From Frondihabitans peucedani (GTDB lineage Bacteria > Actinomycetota > Actinomycetes > Actinomycetales > Microbacteriaceae): 64,000 nucleotides of DNA. Within the stretch, counting starts at the first letter, position 1. Every line of letters starts with the position of its first letter. The stretch is taken from positions 1,364,001-1,428,000 of the forward strand of contig NZ_BAABAU010000001.1 in assembly GCF_039537585.1 (NCBI RefSeq), given 5' to 3'. Shown one piece after another: positions 31,436-39,532 of this stretch. The notes beneath the pieces were generated by a model. The model was not told the origin of the DNA and did not search any database. It was given only the letters and a program-made list of their open reading frames with translations. Position numbers and translations under genes: made by a program.

Positions 31436-33961
31436 GTGACTTCTCCTGCGCCACGCCACGTCGCCTCGCGACGACGCATCAACGTCCCGGCTCTCGCCGG
31501 CATCTCCGCCGGGATCGTCCTGGCTGCCGTCCTCCCCTCCCAGATCGCGCACGCCGCTCCGGCGACGGTCGCGAGCGACTCCTTCAGCCGCACCGTCTCC
31601 GCCGGCTGGGGCTCCGCCACGACGGGCGGCGCCTGGACCGGCACCGTCCGCTCGGGCGCCACCGCCAGTGTGCAGAGCGGCCAGGGAGTGATCTCCGGGC
31701 TCGCCAAGTCGACGTCCGCCATGGCCACCCTGTCGTCGGTCTCGAGCCTCGACACCGGTGTCGTCGGCACCATCGGGCTCCCGTCGACCCCCGCGACCCT
31801 CTACACGGCGTTCGAGATCCGCAAGCAGAGCAACGGCTCGTCCTACCGCGGTCGTCTCGAGCTCTCGCCGAACGGCAAGGCCGTCCTCGCCGTGTCGCGC
31901 GTGACGAAGGCGGGCGAGGTCAACCTCGGCCGCTTCGCCCTCCCCGGCACCTTCGCCCCCGGCCAGCGCGTCGTCGTCGAGTTCCAGGTCACCGGCACGT
32001 CGACCGTCACCATCCGCGGCCGCGCGAAGGTCGTCGGCGCAGCCACCCCCGGCTGGCAGCTCAGCGTGACCGACTCCTCGTCGTCCCGGGTCTCGACTCC
32101 CGGGGGCATCGGCCTCTGGGAGTACGCGGGCGGCGGCAACTCGGCTGCCCTCACAACCACGCTCGACGACCTGAAGGTCACCCGCGACCCGAGCTCCTCG
32201 TCCACGCCTCCGGCGACGACTCCCCCGGCCAGCCCGGCTCCGAGCCCCTCGGCCTCGACGCCGTCACGGCCGGCTCCCGCCGCGCCTCCGGCCGGCTCGA
32301 CGCCCGCACAGCCCGCAGACCCGACGCAGCCCGACCGCGGCTCCGTCGCTGTCGGCGGCACGAGCTACAAGGTGCCGTCCGACGCGGTCGTGGTGTCACC
32401 GTCCGGCAGCGACTCGGCCGCCGGCTCCCTGGCCTCGCCCCTGAGGACGGTCGGTGCGGCCATCGCTCGCGCCTCCTCGGGCGACACGATCGTCCTCCGT
32501 GCCGGCTCGTACAACGAGTCCGTCACCATCCCCCGCAACAAGACGCTGACCGTGCAGTCCTACCCGGGCGAGGCCGTGTGGTTCGACGGCTCCAAGCAGG
32601 TCACCGACTGGTCGCGAGCAGGATCCGACTGGGCGGCCTCCTGGAGCTACTTCCCATCGTCCGTGATGGACGGCATCGCCGACAACCCGTTCTTCGTCGA
32701 CTCCGCGAAGCCCCTGGCGTCGCACCCCGACCAGGTGTTCGTCGACGGCAGGCAGCTGACGCAGGTCGGCTCCGCGTCCGCGGTCACCCCCGGAACGTTC
32801 TACGCCGACTCGTCCAACGGGCGCGTCGTGCTCGGAACCGACCCGTCGGGCCACAGCGTCCGGATCAGCAACCAGCCCCAGGCGATCAAGGTCATGTCGC
32901 CCAACACGGTCCTGCAGGGCTTCGGCGTCAAGGACTACGCGACGTCGTACCTCGACAAGGGCGCCGTCCGACTCAGCAGCACCGGCGACGTGGCGCGGAA
33001 CCTCGTCATCCAGGACAACGCCATGATCGGCATCAACGTCGAGAACGACGCCGCCGACCTCGATCACCTCACGGTGACCGGCAGCGGCCTCCTCGGCATC
33101 GGAGCCAACTCGTCCTACGGCCTCCAGGTCCGCAACTCCGTGGTGACCGGCAACAACAGCCAGGCGTTCAACGCCCAGCCCGTCGCCGGCGGCGTCAAGG
33201 TCACGCGGTCCCGCGGAGTGACCGTGTCGAACATCGACGCCAGCGACAACACCGGCACCGGCATCTGGTTCGACGAGTCCGTCTACGACGGGTCGATCGT
33301 CAACAGCACGTCGAGCGGCAACTCGGTCGACGGCATCCTGGCCGAGCTCTCCGACCACATCATCGTGGCCGGCAACGAGCTCAACGACAACAAGATCGGC
33401 GTCATCGTCTACAACACGGCCAACGTCGAGATCTACAACAACGCCATCGGCAACAACCGTCAGTTCGGCGTGAAGCTGGCTCAGGATCAGCGCCGTCAGG
33501 CCAACACGGGCATCACCGGTCACGACCGGCGGCGACCGCTGCCAGACCCGACGCTCACGTGGATCGTCAAGAACGTCACGATCGCGAACAACGCCTTCGG
33601 CAGCGGCGGCCTGTACCAGATCTACGGCCTCGACGGCGTCACGAACATCCCGATGGACGCCATGCAGGTGACCATCACCGGCAACCTCTTCAACCAGCAC
33701 CTGACCAGCGCGCAGTCGACGCTCGTCGGCTGGGGCGGGGGCGACAACCACACGGTGACCCGCTACAACGACGTCTCCACGCTGGGCCAGGCCAAGGGCT
33801 CGGCTCGAGGCAACGACGAGACGACCGGCGTCCTGCCGATCTCGGGGATGCTGTCCGCGCTGAAGGGCGCCCTCGGCATCGCCGTCGGGCTTCCGGGCGA
33901 CGTGGCCGACGCGCTGGGCGTGAAGCCCGGCAGCAAGGGTGTCGGTCCGTTCCACGGCTGA
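31436..33961 (+). CDS. Secreted right-handed parallel beta-helix protein
   Basis: The 841-residue exported protein has a signal peptide (cleavage after AHA at ~40). A domain of about 205 residues follows, starting DSFSRTVSAGWG and shared with the PKD protein's C-terminus. After a Pro/Ser/Thr linker (~255-305), a beta-helix runs from ~310 to the end. It shows NosD/pectate-lyase-like features: GDTIVLRAGSYNESVTI, then many IxNNx and VTGNN ladder repeats. Similar proteins are polysaccharide lyases, epimerases or tail-spike-like depolymerases, and a role in trimming the matrix polymer is plausible but unproven. The GTG at 31436 is preferred; an ATG at 31382 lies within the leader hairpin. Confidence 0.82.
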   Translation: MTSPAPRHVASRRRINVPALAGISAGIVLAAVLPSQIAHAAPATVASDSFSRTVSAGWGSATTGGAWTGTVRSGATASVQSGQGVISGLAKSTSAMATLSSVSSLDTGVVGTIGLPSTPATLYTAFEIRKQSNGSSYRGRLELSPNGKAVLAVSRVTKAGEVNLGRFALPGTFAPGQRVVVEFQVTGTSTVTIRGRAKVVGAATPGWQLSVTDSSSSRVSTPGGIGLWEYAGGGNSAALTTTLDDLKVTRDPSSSSTPPATTPPASPAPSPSASTPSRPAPAAPPAGSTPAQPADPTQPDRGSVAVGGTSYKVPSDAVVVSPSGSDSAAGSLASPLRTVGAAIARASSGDTIVLRAGSYNESVTIPRNKTLTVQSYPGEAVWFDGSKQVTDWSRAGSDWAASWSYFPSSVMDGIADNPFFVDSAKPLASHPDQVFVDGRQLTQVGSASAVTPGTFYADSSNGRVVLGTDPSGHSVRISNQPQAIKVMSPNTVLQGFGVKDYATSYLDKGAVRLSSTGDVARNLVIQDNAMIGINVENDAADLDHLTVTGSGLLGIGANSSYGLQVRNSVVTGNNSQAFNAQPVAGGVKVTRSRGVTVSNIDASDNTGTGIWFDESVYDGSIVNSTSSGNSVDGILAELSDHIIVAGNELNDNKIGVIVYNTANVEIYNNAIGNNRQFGVKLAQDQRRQANTGITGHDRRRPLPDPTLTWIVKNVTIANNAFGSGGLYQIYGLDGVTNIPMDAMQVTITGNLFNQHLTSAQSTLVGWGGGDNHTVTRYNDVSTLGQAKGSARGNDETTGVLPISGMLSALKGALGIAVGLPGDVADALGVKPGSKGVGPFHG

Positions 33962-33975
33962 TCACCCGCACACAG

Positions 33976-34013
33976 GAAGACGCCGCCCGGACCGAGGTCC
34001 GGGCGGCGTCTTC
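33976..34013. terminator. Strong hairpin after the beta-helix gene
   Basis: A perfect 18-bp GC-rich stem (33976-33993 with 33996-34013) starts 15 bp after the stop codon. It lies between convergent genes and can serve both. Confidence 0.85.
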
Positions 34014-34106
34014 GTGTCTGTGGGGTGAGAGGGGCGAGCGGCTGTCAGCCGCTGTCAGCGCCGTCGAGGGGCTGTCAAAGCGCCTACAGCGCCCCGCAGC
34101 ACGCCC

Positions 34107-34643
34107 TCAGCGCCGCAGGATGCTCGGAGCCTGCTCGATCGCGTCCGCAGTGGCACCGATGGCCTCTGCGGTGCGCTCCAGGAGCGCCGTGATGTCGCCG
34201 ACGCCGAGATCGGGTGCCGCGTCGAGGGCCCGGGCGACCGCCTCGTAGTACTGCGCGTACATGGTCGCGCGGGCGCGGGCGCCCGTGTCGGTGAGCGACA
34301 GCAGGAGGCTGCGGCGGTCGGCGGGGTTCGGCGTGCGCTCGACGAGGCCGGCGCTCACGAGCCGGTCGGTCATCGCCGTGACGGCGCCCGTCGTGATGTC
34401 GAGGTGGATCGCCAGGGCCTTGGGCGTGAGGTCTTCCGCCTCGCCCACGTGCATGAGGGCATTGAACTCGAGGGGACTGAGGCCCACGCTGCCTGCGAAG
34501 ACCGCGCGGAGGCGGCGGTGGGCCGCGTCGGCGTCGGCCATGGCGGTGGCGACCTGGCGGACGACGGGGGTGTCACCGGTCAGTGCGGGCGAGACGCGGT
34601 CGTCGGTGTCGGTCACGGCAAGGCTCAGGGTGTCTGTGGTCAA
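34107..34643 (-). CDS. MarR-family transcriptional regulator
   Basis: The 178-residue protein has a winged helix (TPKALAIHLDITTGAVTAMTDRLVSAGLVERTPNPADRRSLLLSLTD split over residues ~70-120) flanked by the dimerisation helices of MarR proteins. It is divergent from the TasA-like matrix gene, with 251 bp between them. It may control that gene and/or itself; the palindrome at 34740-34753 lies in the shared region. The effector is unknown. Confidence 0.87.
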   Translation of the reverse strand: MTTDTLSLAVTDTDDRVSPALTGDTPVVRQVATAMADADAAHRRLRAVFAGSVGLSPLEFNALMHVGEAEDLTPKALAIHLDITTGAVTAMTDRLVSAGLVERTPNPADRRSLLLSLTDTGARARATMYAQYYEAVARALDAAPDLGVGDITALLERTAEAIGATADAIEQAPSILRR

Positions 34644-34739
34644 GGGGTCTCCTTCATGGAGAAGTTCGTGGATCAGTGTCGGTCGTCAGACCGAGAAGGT
34701 GATGGCTCAATGTTCGCAGCCGGACGGGTTTCGGTTTTG

Positions 34740-34753
34740 CCCCACTAGTGGGG
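34740..34753 (+). promoter_or_regulatory. GC-rich palindrome upstream of the TasA-like gene
   Basis: CCCCACTAGTGGGG is a perfect 14-bp palindrome. It is centred about 32 bp upstream of a CATCAT -10-like box (34779-34784), the same spacing as the element before the PKD gene. Confidence 0.55.
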
Positions 34754-34894
34754 GTTTTGGACGACCGATGAGAATCCCCATCATTGAGTAGCTTCACCAG
34801 TGAGTAATCCACTGGAACCTAAAGACTACTCGTCGAGCGGCTCACCAGCGTCGACGATCCTCCCCAACCACCCTCCCCCACCGAAGGATCACCC

Positions 34895-35545
34895 ATGTCC
34901 AGCAACCATGTCGCCACCAAGGCCAAGCGCCTCCGCTTCGCTCCCCTCGCCATCGCCACCGGCGTGCTCGGCGCGGTCCTCCTCTCCGTCTCGATGTCCG
35001 GCACGCTGTCGGGCTTCGTCGCCAGCATCACCAACTCCACCAACACGGCCGCCTCGGGCGCCCTGACCATGCAGGAGCAGAACGCCGGCGCGGCGGTCAC
35101 CTGCTCGTCCACCGACGGCGGCACCGTCTCGACCAACACGGCCACCTGCGCGACGATCAACAAGTTCGGCGGCTCGACCACGATGATCCCCGGCCAGACG
35201 GTCTCGACCCCGATCACCATCAAGAACACCGGCACCGTCGCGGCCAGCACCTTCACGCTGACCCCCGGCGCCAGCTGCACCCAGTCGAACAACGGCGCGC
35301 TCAACGGCTCCGCGACCGACCTGTGCTCGAAGATGACGGTCATCCTCACGAACACCACCGCCGGCACCACCGTCTACTCCGGCACCCTGGCGAACCTCGC
35401 CGCCGGTGGAGCGATCGCCCTCCCCGCCGCCGCCGCGGGCGCCACGACCGGCTTCACCTTCGCCGTGACCCTGCCCTCGACCGCCGGCAACACCTACCAG
35501 GGCCTCGCCGCCTCGCTGCCCCTCACCTGGACCTTCACCAGCTAG
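34895..35545 (+). CDS. TasA/camelysin-like SipW-dependent secreted matrix protein
   Basis: The 216-residue protein has a basic N-terminus, a hydrophobic helix (~18-40) and the SipW-type processing region SGFVASITNSTNTAASG. A Thr/Ser/Ala-rich beta-sandwich-like mature part carries four cysteines, TVSTPITIKNTGTVAASTF and LPLTWTFTS at the end. These match the TasA/CalY (former peptidase M73) family, whose members form extracellular fibres in Bacillus biofilms. The next gene encodes the matching SipW-type peptidase. Fibre formation here is inference from the family and neighbourhood. Confidence 0.78.
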   Translation: MSSNHVATKAKRLRFAPLAIATGVLGAVLLSVSMSGTLSGFVASITNSTNTAASGALTMQEQNAGAAVTCSSTDGGTVSTNTATCATINKFGGSTTMIPGQTVSTPITIKNTGTVAASTFTLTPGASCTQSNNGALNGSATDLCSKMTVILTNTTAGTTVYSGTLANLAAGGAIALPAAAAGATTGFTFAVTLPSTAGNTYQGLAASLPLTWTFTS

Positions 35546-35610
35546 CAGCGCCGGCGCCCACGCCGACGAAGCACCCGGCACCACCCGCACCACCCCGCAC
35601 CACCCTTCCA

Positions 35611-35624
35611 CCGCCCTCGGGCGG
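35611..35624 (+). terminator. Small hairpin between tasA-like and sipW-like genes
   Basis: CCGCCC-TC-GGGCGG forms a 6-bp stem in the 152-bp gap with no U-run. It could stabilise the tasA-like mRNA end or partly reduce read-through, giving more fibre protein than peptidase. Confidence 0.4.
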
Positions 35625-35697
35625 GGCCTCTCGAACCGGAGCCCCGCCCGGCACCACGGCCCTCCCCCGGGCCACGAGGCCCCGACGGAGTCGAACC

Positions 35698-36615
35698 ATG
35701 ACGGACACCAGACAGCCCGAAGCGACCACGGTCGTCTCGGCAGGAGTCGTCGCCGACATCCGCATCGGGGCCTCGCCGCGTCGCCGGCGGGCCCGCGTCG
35801 TCCAGACGGTCGCCATCTGGACCGGCGCCGCCCTGGCCACCGCCCTCGTCGTCCTCGCACTCGTCTTCCGCTCCGGCGGAGGCCAGTGGTTCATCGTCGA
35901 GACCCCCTCCATGGGCCAGGCCGCACCCGTCGGCACGCTCGTCCTCACCACCCCCGTCACGGCCTCCGACCTCCGCGTCGGCGACGTGATCACGTTCCAC
36001 CCGCCGACCGAGCCCAAGGCCGTCTACACCCACAGGATCGTCGACATCACGGCCCGAGGGATCGTCACCCGTGGCGACATCAACGGCGCCACCGACCCCT
36101 GGGCCCTCAGCCAGAAGGACCTCGTCGGAGAGGCGACCACGATCCTGCCGCGCCTCGGCTGGCTCATCCGCGCCCTGCCGATCCTGCTGGTCGGAAGCGT
36201 CTTCGTGATGCTCCTGACGCACCTGATCCGCAACCCGGCCCGGCGTCAGTCGTACCGCATCCTGGGCTTCTCGATGCTTGCCTCCCTCTCGGTGTACGTC
36301 CTCCGCCCGTTCGTCGGCCTGATCGTGCTCACCACGACGCCGCACGCCCACGGCGCCTCCGCCCAGGTCGTCTCCACCGGGCTGCTGCCCATCAGCGTCA
36401 GCGCCAAGCACGGCACCACGGTCGACCTCGTCGCCGGGCAGGTCGGCACCGTCACGGTGAACTCCGGGGCCGACATGGGCCGCTACAGCCTCTCCTCCGC
36501 GCTCCACCTGACGCTTCCCGAGTGGATCCTGTTCGGCGCGATCTGCGCGATCCCGCTGCTGTGGACCTTCGTCGTCGGCCTCCCCGGCACGCCCGACGAG
36601 GAGGAGGGCGAGTGA
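35698..36615 (+). CDS. sipW: SipW-type (ER-type, Ser/His) signal peptidase I
   Basis: The 305-residue membrane protein has a first helix at ~40-60 followed by VETPSMGQ with the catalytic Ser71. The second catalytic residue is His112 in YTHRIVDI rather than Lys, the mark of ER-type/SipW peptidases. RGDINGATDPW is the conserved Box E region. Two further hydrophobic segments and a non-catalytic C-terminal extension (~170-305) follow, with a last helix at ~280-298. It should process the TasA-like protein and the LamG protein, which share the same unusual signal region. GTGA overlap couples it to the LamG gene. Confidence 0.88.
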   Translation: MTDTRQPEATTVVSAGVVADIRIGASPRRRRARVVQTVAIWTGAALATALVVLALVFRSGGGQWFIVETPSMGQAAPVGTLVLTTPVTASDLRVGDVITFHPPTEPKAVYTHRIVDITARGIVTRGDINGATDPWALSQKDLVGEATTILPRLGWLIRALPILLVGSVFVMLLTHLIRNPARRQSYRILGFSMLASLSVYVLRPFVGLIVLTTTPHAHGASAQVVSTGLLPISVSAKHGTTVDLVAGQVGTVTVNSGADMGRYSLSSALHLTLPEWILFGAICAIPLLWTFVVGLPGTPDEEEGE

Positions 36616-37451
36616 GCCTCCGCCGAGCCGCTGCCATCGCCGCGATCGCCGTCGGCGCCCTCGCGGTCGTCGCCGCGGTCGTTCCCGGCTCGTCCGCCGC
36701 CTACGTCGCCAGGATCGCCAACTCCACCGACACCGCGGCCACCGCGCCGTTCTTCACCTGCGCCGCAGCCCTCGCGAACGACAAGAGCGCGGCGCTCTTC
36801 ACCCTCCCGCTCAACGAGGCGTCGAACTCGACCACCGCCGTGGACAGCGACTCCGGCGCCTACCCGGGCACCTACCGCGGCACCATGACGACGTCGACGA
36901 CGACGCCCCTCGCCTGCTCGCGCGACACCGGCGGCGCCTACGTCCTGAACGGCACCTCGAGCTACGTCTCGACGGCGACGTCGTTCGCCAACCCGCAGAC
37001 CTTCAGCGAGGAGGTCTGGTTCAAGACCACCGTCGCCGGCGGCAAGCTCATGGGCTTCGGATCATCGCAGACGGGGTCGTCGGGATCGTACGACCGCCAC
37101 CTCTACATCAACACGTCGGGCCAGCTCGTCTTCGGCACCTACAACGCGGCCACGAAGACGATCGTGACCTCGACCCCGGTCACCGACGGCACCTGGCACC
37201 AGGCGGTGGCGACGTTCTCCGGGTCGACCGGGATGGCGCTGTACCTCGACGGCGCCCTCGTCGCCCAGAACACGACCTACACCGTCGCTCAGAACTTCAC
37301 CGGCTTCTGGCGGGTCGGCTACGACGCGATCGCGAGCTGGCCCGGCGCGCCGACGAACGCGTACTTCACCGGCTCGCTCCGCTTCGCGAGCGTCTACACG
37401 ACCGTCCTCACGGCCGCGCAGGTGCAGAACCACTACAACGCCGGTCGCTGA
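36612..37451 (+). CDS. SipW-dependent secreted LamG-domain protein
   Basis: The 279-residue protein starts at a GTG overlapping the sipW stop. Its N-terminus AYVARIANSTDTAATA copies the processing region of the TasA-like protein (VASITNSTNTAAS), so it is very likely a substrate of the coupled peptidase. The mature part (~60-279) is one LamG/concanavalin-like domain with FSEEVWFKTT, GSSGSYDRHLYI and a VYTTVLTAAQVQNHYNAG end. It closely resembles the two LamG domains of the large PKD protein. A carbohydrate-binding matrix component is the most reasonable inference. Confidence 0.85.
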   Translation: MSLRRAAAIAAIAVGALAVVAAVVPGSSAAYVARIANSTDTAATAPFFTCAAALANDKSAALFTLPLNEASNSTTAVDSDSGAYPGTYRGTMTTSTTTPLACSRDTGGAYVLNGTSSYVSTATSFANPQTFSEEVWFKTTVAGGKLMGFGSSQTGSSGSYDRHLYINTSGQLVFGTYNAATKTIVTSTPVTDGTWHQAVATFSGSTGMALYLDGALVAQNTTYTVAQNFTGFWRVGYDAIASWPGAPTNAYFTGSLRFASVYTTVLTAAQVQNHYNAGR

Positions 37452-37457
37452 CCCGCT

Positions 37458-37498
37458 GCGGGCCGGTCCGGGTCGATCCCCGGTCCGGACCGGTCCGC
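37458..37498. terminator. GC-rich hairpin between convergent genes
   Basis: A 12-bp stem (37458-37469 with 37487-37498) contains one G-U type mismatch and an inner GGG/CCC pairing in the loop. It sits between the LamG gene and the aldose epimerase gene. Confidence 0.6.
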
Positions 37499-37513
37499 AG
37501 GATCAGTCCCGCG

Positions 37514-38461
37514 TCACGCCGTCAGGTCGCCGATCGTCCACGACGCGGTGTGGGTCCGGCCCGGCTCCAGCCGCACGAGGTCGATGCCGGAGTCGAACGC
37601 CCCGGGCGGGCAGGTCATCGGCTCGACGGCCAGCCCGAGACGGTTCAGCTCCGGCTCCGGACGGTCGGCGGTGTGCACCTGCACCCAGGGCAGCTCGGTC
37701 CCCCAGGTCATCTGAACGCCGGTGCCCTCGGGAGCGCTCAGCGTGACCCGGGCGGTGCCGCCGCCGTCGGCGTCGCCGGCAGCGCTCGCGCGCTCGAGCC
37801 CGGTGAACGCGTGGTCGATGAACAGGTCGCCGATCGGCCGCGCGGCGCGGAAGTCGAAGTCGGGGTGCTCGGTCACGGGGCGCGTCGCCACGGGGATGAG
37901 CCGGTCGGGGGTCACCTCGAGGAACTCCGCGGCGGGCAGCGTGAGCGTCCAGTCGTCGACGTGGCCGGCTCCGGCACTGAGGTAGGGGTGGGGCGCGGTG
38001 CCGTAGGGCGCTGCGGCCTGGCCGGTGTTCGTGGCCTCCACCGTCGTGGTGAGACCGTCGTCGTCGAGGGAGTAGGTCACGGCGATCCGGAGCGGGAACG
38101 GGTAGCCGTCGCTCGGCACGACGTCGGCCTCGAGCCGGGCAGACGCCTCGGACGCCTCCACGACGTCCCAGCGCACCCAGGCCAGGAGCCCGTGCAGGGC
38201 GTGGCCGCGAGCGGGCTCGGTCAGGGGCAGCTGCCGCTCGACGCCGTCGAACGTGTAGCGGCCGTCCACGACGCGGTTCGGCCAGGGGGCCAGGATCGCG
38301 CCGCGGAAGACGGGCCGGATCGAGTCGGCCTCGAACGGCACCGTCAGGTTCCGCCCGTCGACGGTGAGGCTGCGGAGGCTCGCCCCCACGGCCGCGATCT
38401 CGGCGCGGTAGCCGCCGTGACGGATGCTGGTCTGTGGTCCGGAGAGGGGGGTGTTCGTCAT
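37514..38461 (-). CDS. Aldose 1-epimerase family protein
   Basis: The 315-residue beta-sandwich enzyme has the expected LAPWPNRVVDG, ARGHALHGL, a catalytic His in GTAPHPYL and a catalytic Glu in LAVEPMTCPP. It interconverts alpha and beta anomers of free sugars, here probably arabinose released by the arabinofuranosidase encoded in the same operon. It overlaps the LacI gene as ATGA and is the last gene of the transcription unit. Confidence 0.88.
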   Translation of the reverse strand: MTNTPLSGPQTSIRHGGYRAEIAAVGASLRSLTVDGRNLTVPFEADSIRPVFRGAILAPWPNRVVDGRYTFDGVERQLPLTEPARGHALHGLLAWVRWDVVEASEASARLEADVVPSDGYPFPLRIAVTYSLDDDGLTTTVEATNTGQAAAPYGTAPHPYLSAGAGHVDDWTLTLPAAEFLEVTPDRLIPVATRPVTEHPDFDFRAARPIGDLFIDHAFTGLERASAAGDADGGGTARVTLSAPEGTGVQMTWGTELPWVQVHTADRPEPELNRLGLAVEPMTCPPGAFDSGIDLVRLEPGRTHTASWTIGDLTA

Positions 38462-39522
38462 CGAAGTCCGTCTTTCTGTCGCGGTGGTCGTCGATCGAGG
38501 CTAGCGAGACTGGCGGGGCTGCGTGTGCTGTCGCGCACGATGAGCTCGAAGTCGGCGGTGACCGACACGAAGCCGTCGGGGGCGGTGGGCTCGCTGATCC
38601 TCCGCGCGAGGAGCTCGACCGCGAGCCGGGCGATCTGGGCACGACCGGGAGACATCGTCGTGAGGGTGGGGTGGGCGAAGCGCGCGTCGCGGGTGTCGTC
38701 GACACCGGCGACCGCCACGTCGCCCGGGACGGCGATCCCCCGCTCGAGGAGCTCCCACTGGGCCCCGAGGGCGAGCGCGTCGTTGAAGCCGAAGACGGCG
38801 TCGAAGCGGAGTCCCGACTCGAGCGCGCGCGCCGTCGCACGGGCCCCGGCGTCGCGGTTCCAGCCGTCCACCTCGACGAAGAGCGCCTCGTCGGGCGTGA
38901 GGCCCGCCCGCGCGAGGGCCGCCACGCTGCCCCGACGTCGCAGGACCGCCGTGTGAGTGCCGGGAGAGCCGGCGCCGAGCAGCAGGATCCTGCGCCTCCC
39001 GATCTCGAGCAGGTGCTCGACGACGCGCCGCGCGACCTCCTCGTCGGCGATGAGCACGTGGTCGGCCAGGCCCTCGAACTGCCGCTCGCCGATGATGACG
39101 AGGGGCAGCGACCGCGCGAGGTCCGGCGCGTCGTCGGGGCCGAGCGCGAGCGGGTCGAAGATGGCGCCGTCGATGAGCTGACGGTGGACGCCCGAGAGCG
39201 CGTCGAGCTCCCGCTCGCGGAGGTACGAGGTCGTCTCGACGAGGACCGTCAGCCCGAGGGGCGCCGCCGCATCGATCACCTCCTGGGCGAGCTCGGCGAA
39301 GTACGCCTGGTCGAGCTCGGGGACGATCAGCGAGATCATCCCCGAGCTGCCGCGGCGGAGGCTCCTGGCCGACACGTTGACGCGGTAGTCGAGCTCCTCG
39401 ACGGCCGCCCCGATGCGCGCGCGGGTCTCCTCGCGCATGTACGGGTAGCCGTTGAAGAAGTTCGAGACCGTCTTGACCGAGACTCCGGCCCTGGCGGCCA
39501 CGTCGCGCATCGTGGCGGGCAC
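38458..39522 (-). CDS. LacI-family regulator of the arabinofuranosidase operon
   Basis: The 354-residue protein has the N-terminal helix-turn-helix RDVAARAGVSVKTVSNFFNG and hinge VSARSLRRG, followed by the periplasmic-binding-protein-type domain. It is encoded between the GH51 enzyme gene and the epimerase gene, 10 bp after the former. The two palindromes upstream of the GH51 gene (41067-41101) have the central CG expected for LacI-family operators, so autogenous control of the whole operon is likely. Oligo-arabinosides or arabinose are the natural candidate inducers. Confidence 0.88.
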   Translation of the reverse strand: MPATMRDVAARAGVSVKTVSNFFNGYPYMREETRARIGAAVEELDYRVNVSARSLRRGSSGMISLIVPELDQAYFAELAQEVIDAAAPLGLTVLVETTSYLRERELDALSGVHRQLIDGAIFDPLALGPDDAPDLARSLPLVIIGERQFEGLADHVLIADEEVARRVVEHLLEIGRRRILLLGAGSPGTHTAVLRRRGSVAALARAGLTPDEALFVEVDGWNRDAGARATARALESGLRFDAVFGFNDALALGAQWELLERGIAVPGDVAVAGVDDTRDARFAHPTLTTMSPGRAQIARLAVELLARRISEPTAPDGFVSVTADFELIVRDSTRSPASLASLDRRPPRQKDGLR

Positions 39523-39532
39523 GACAGGGCCC

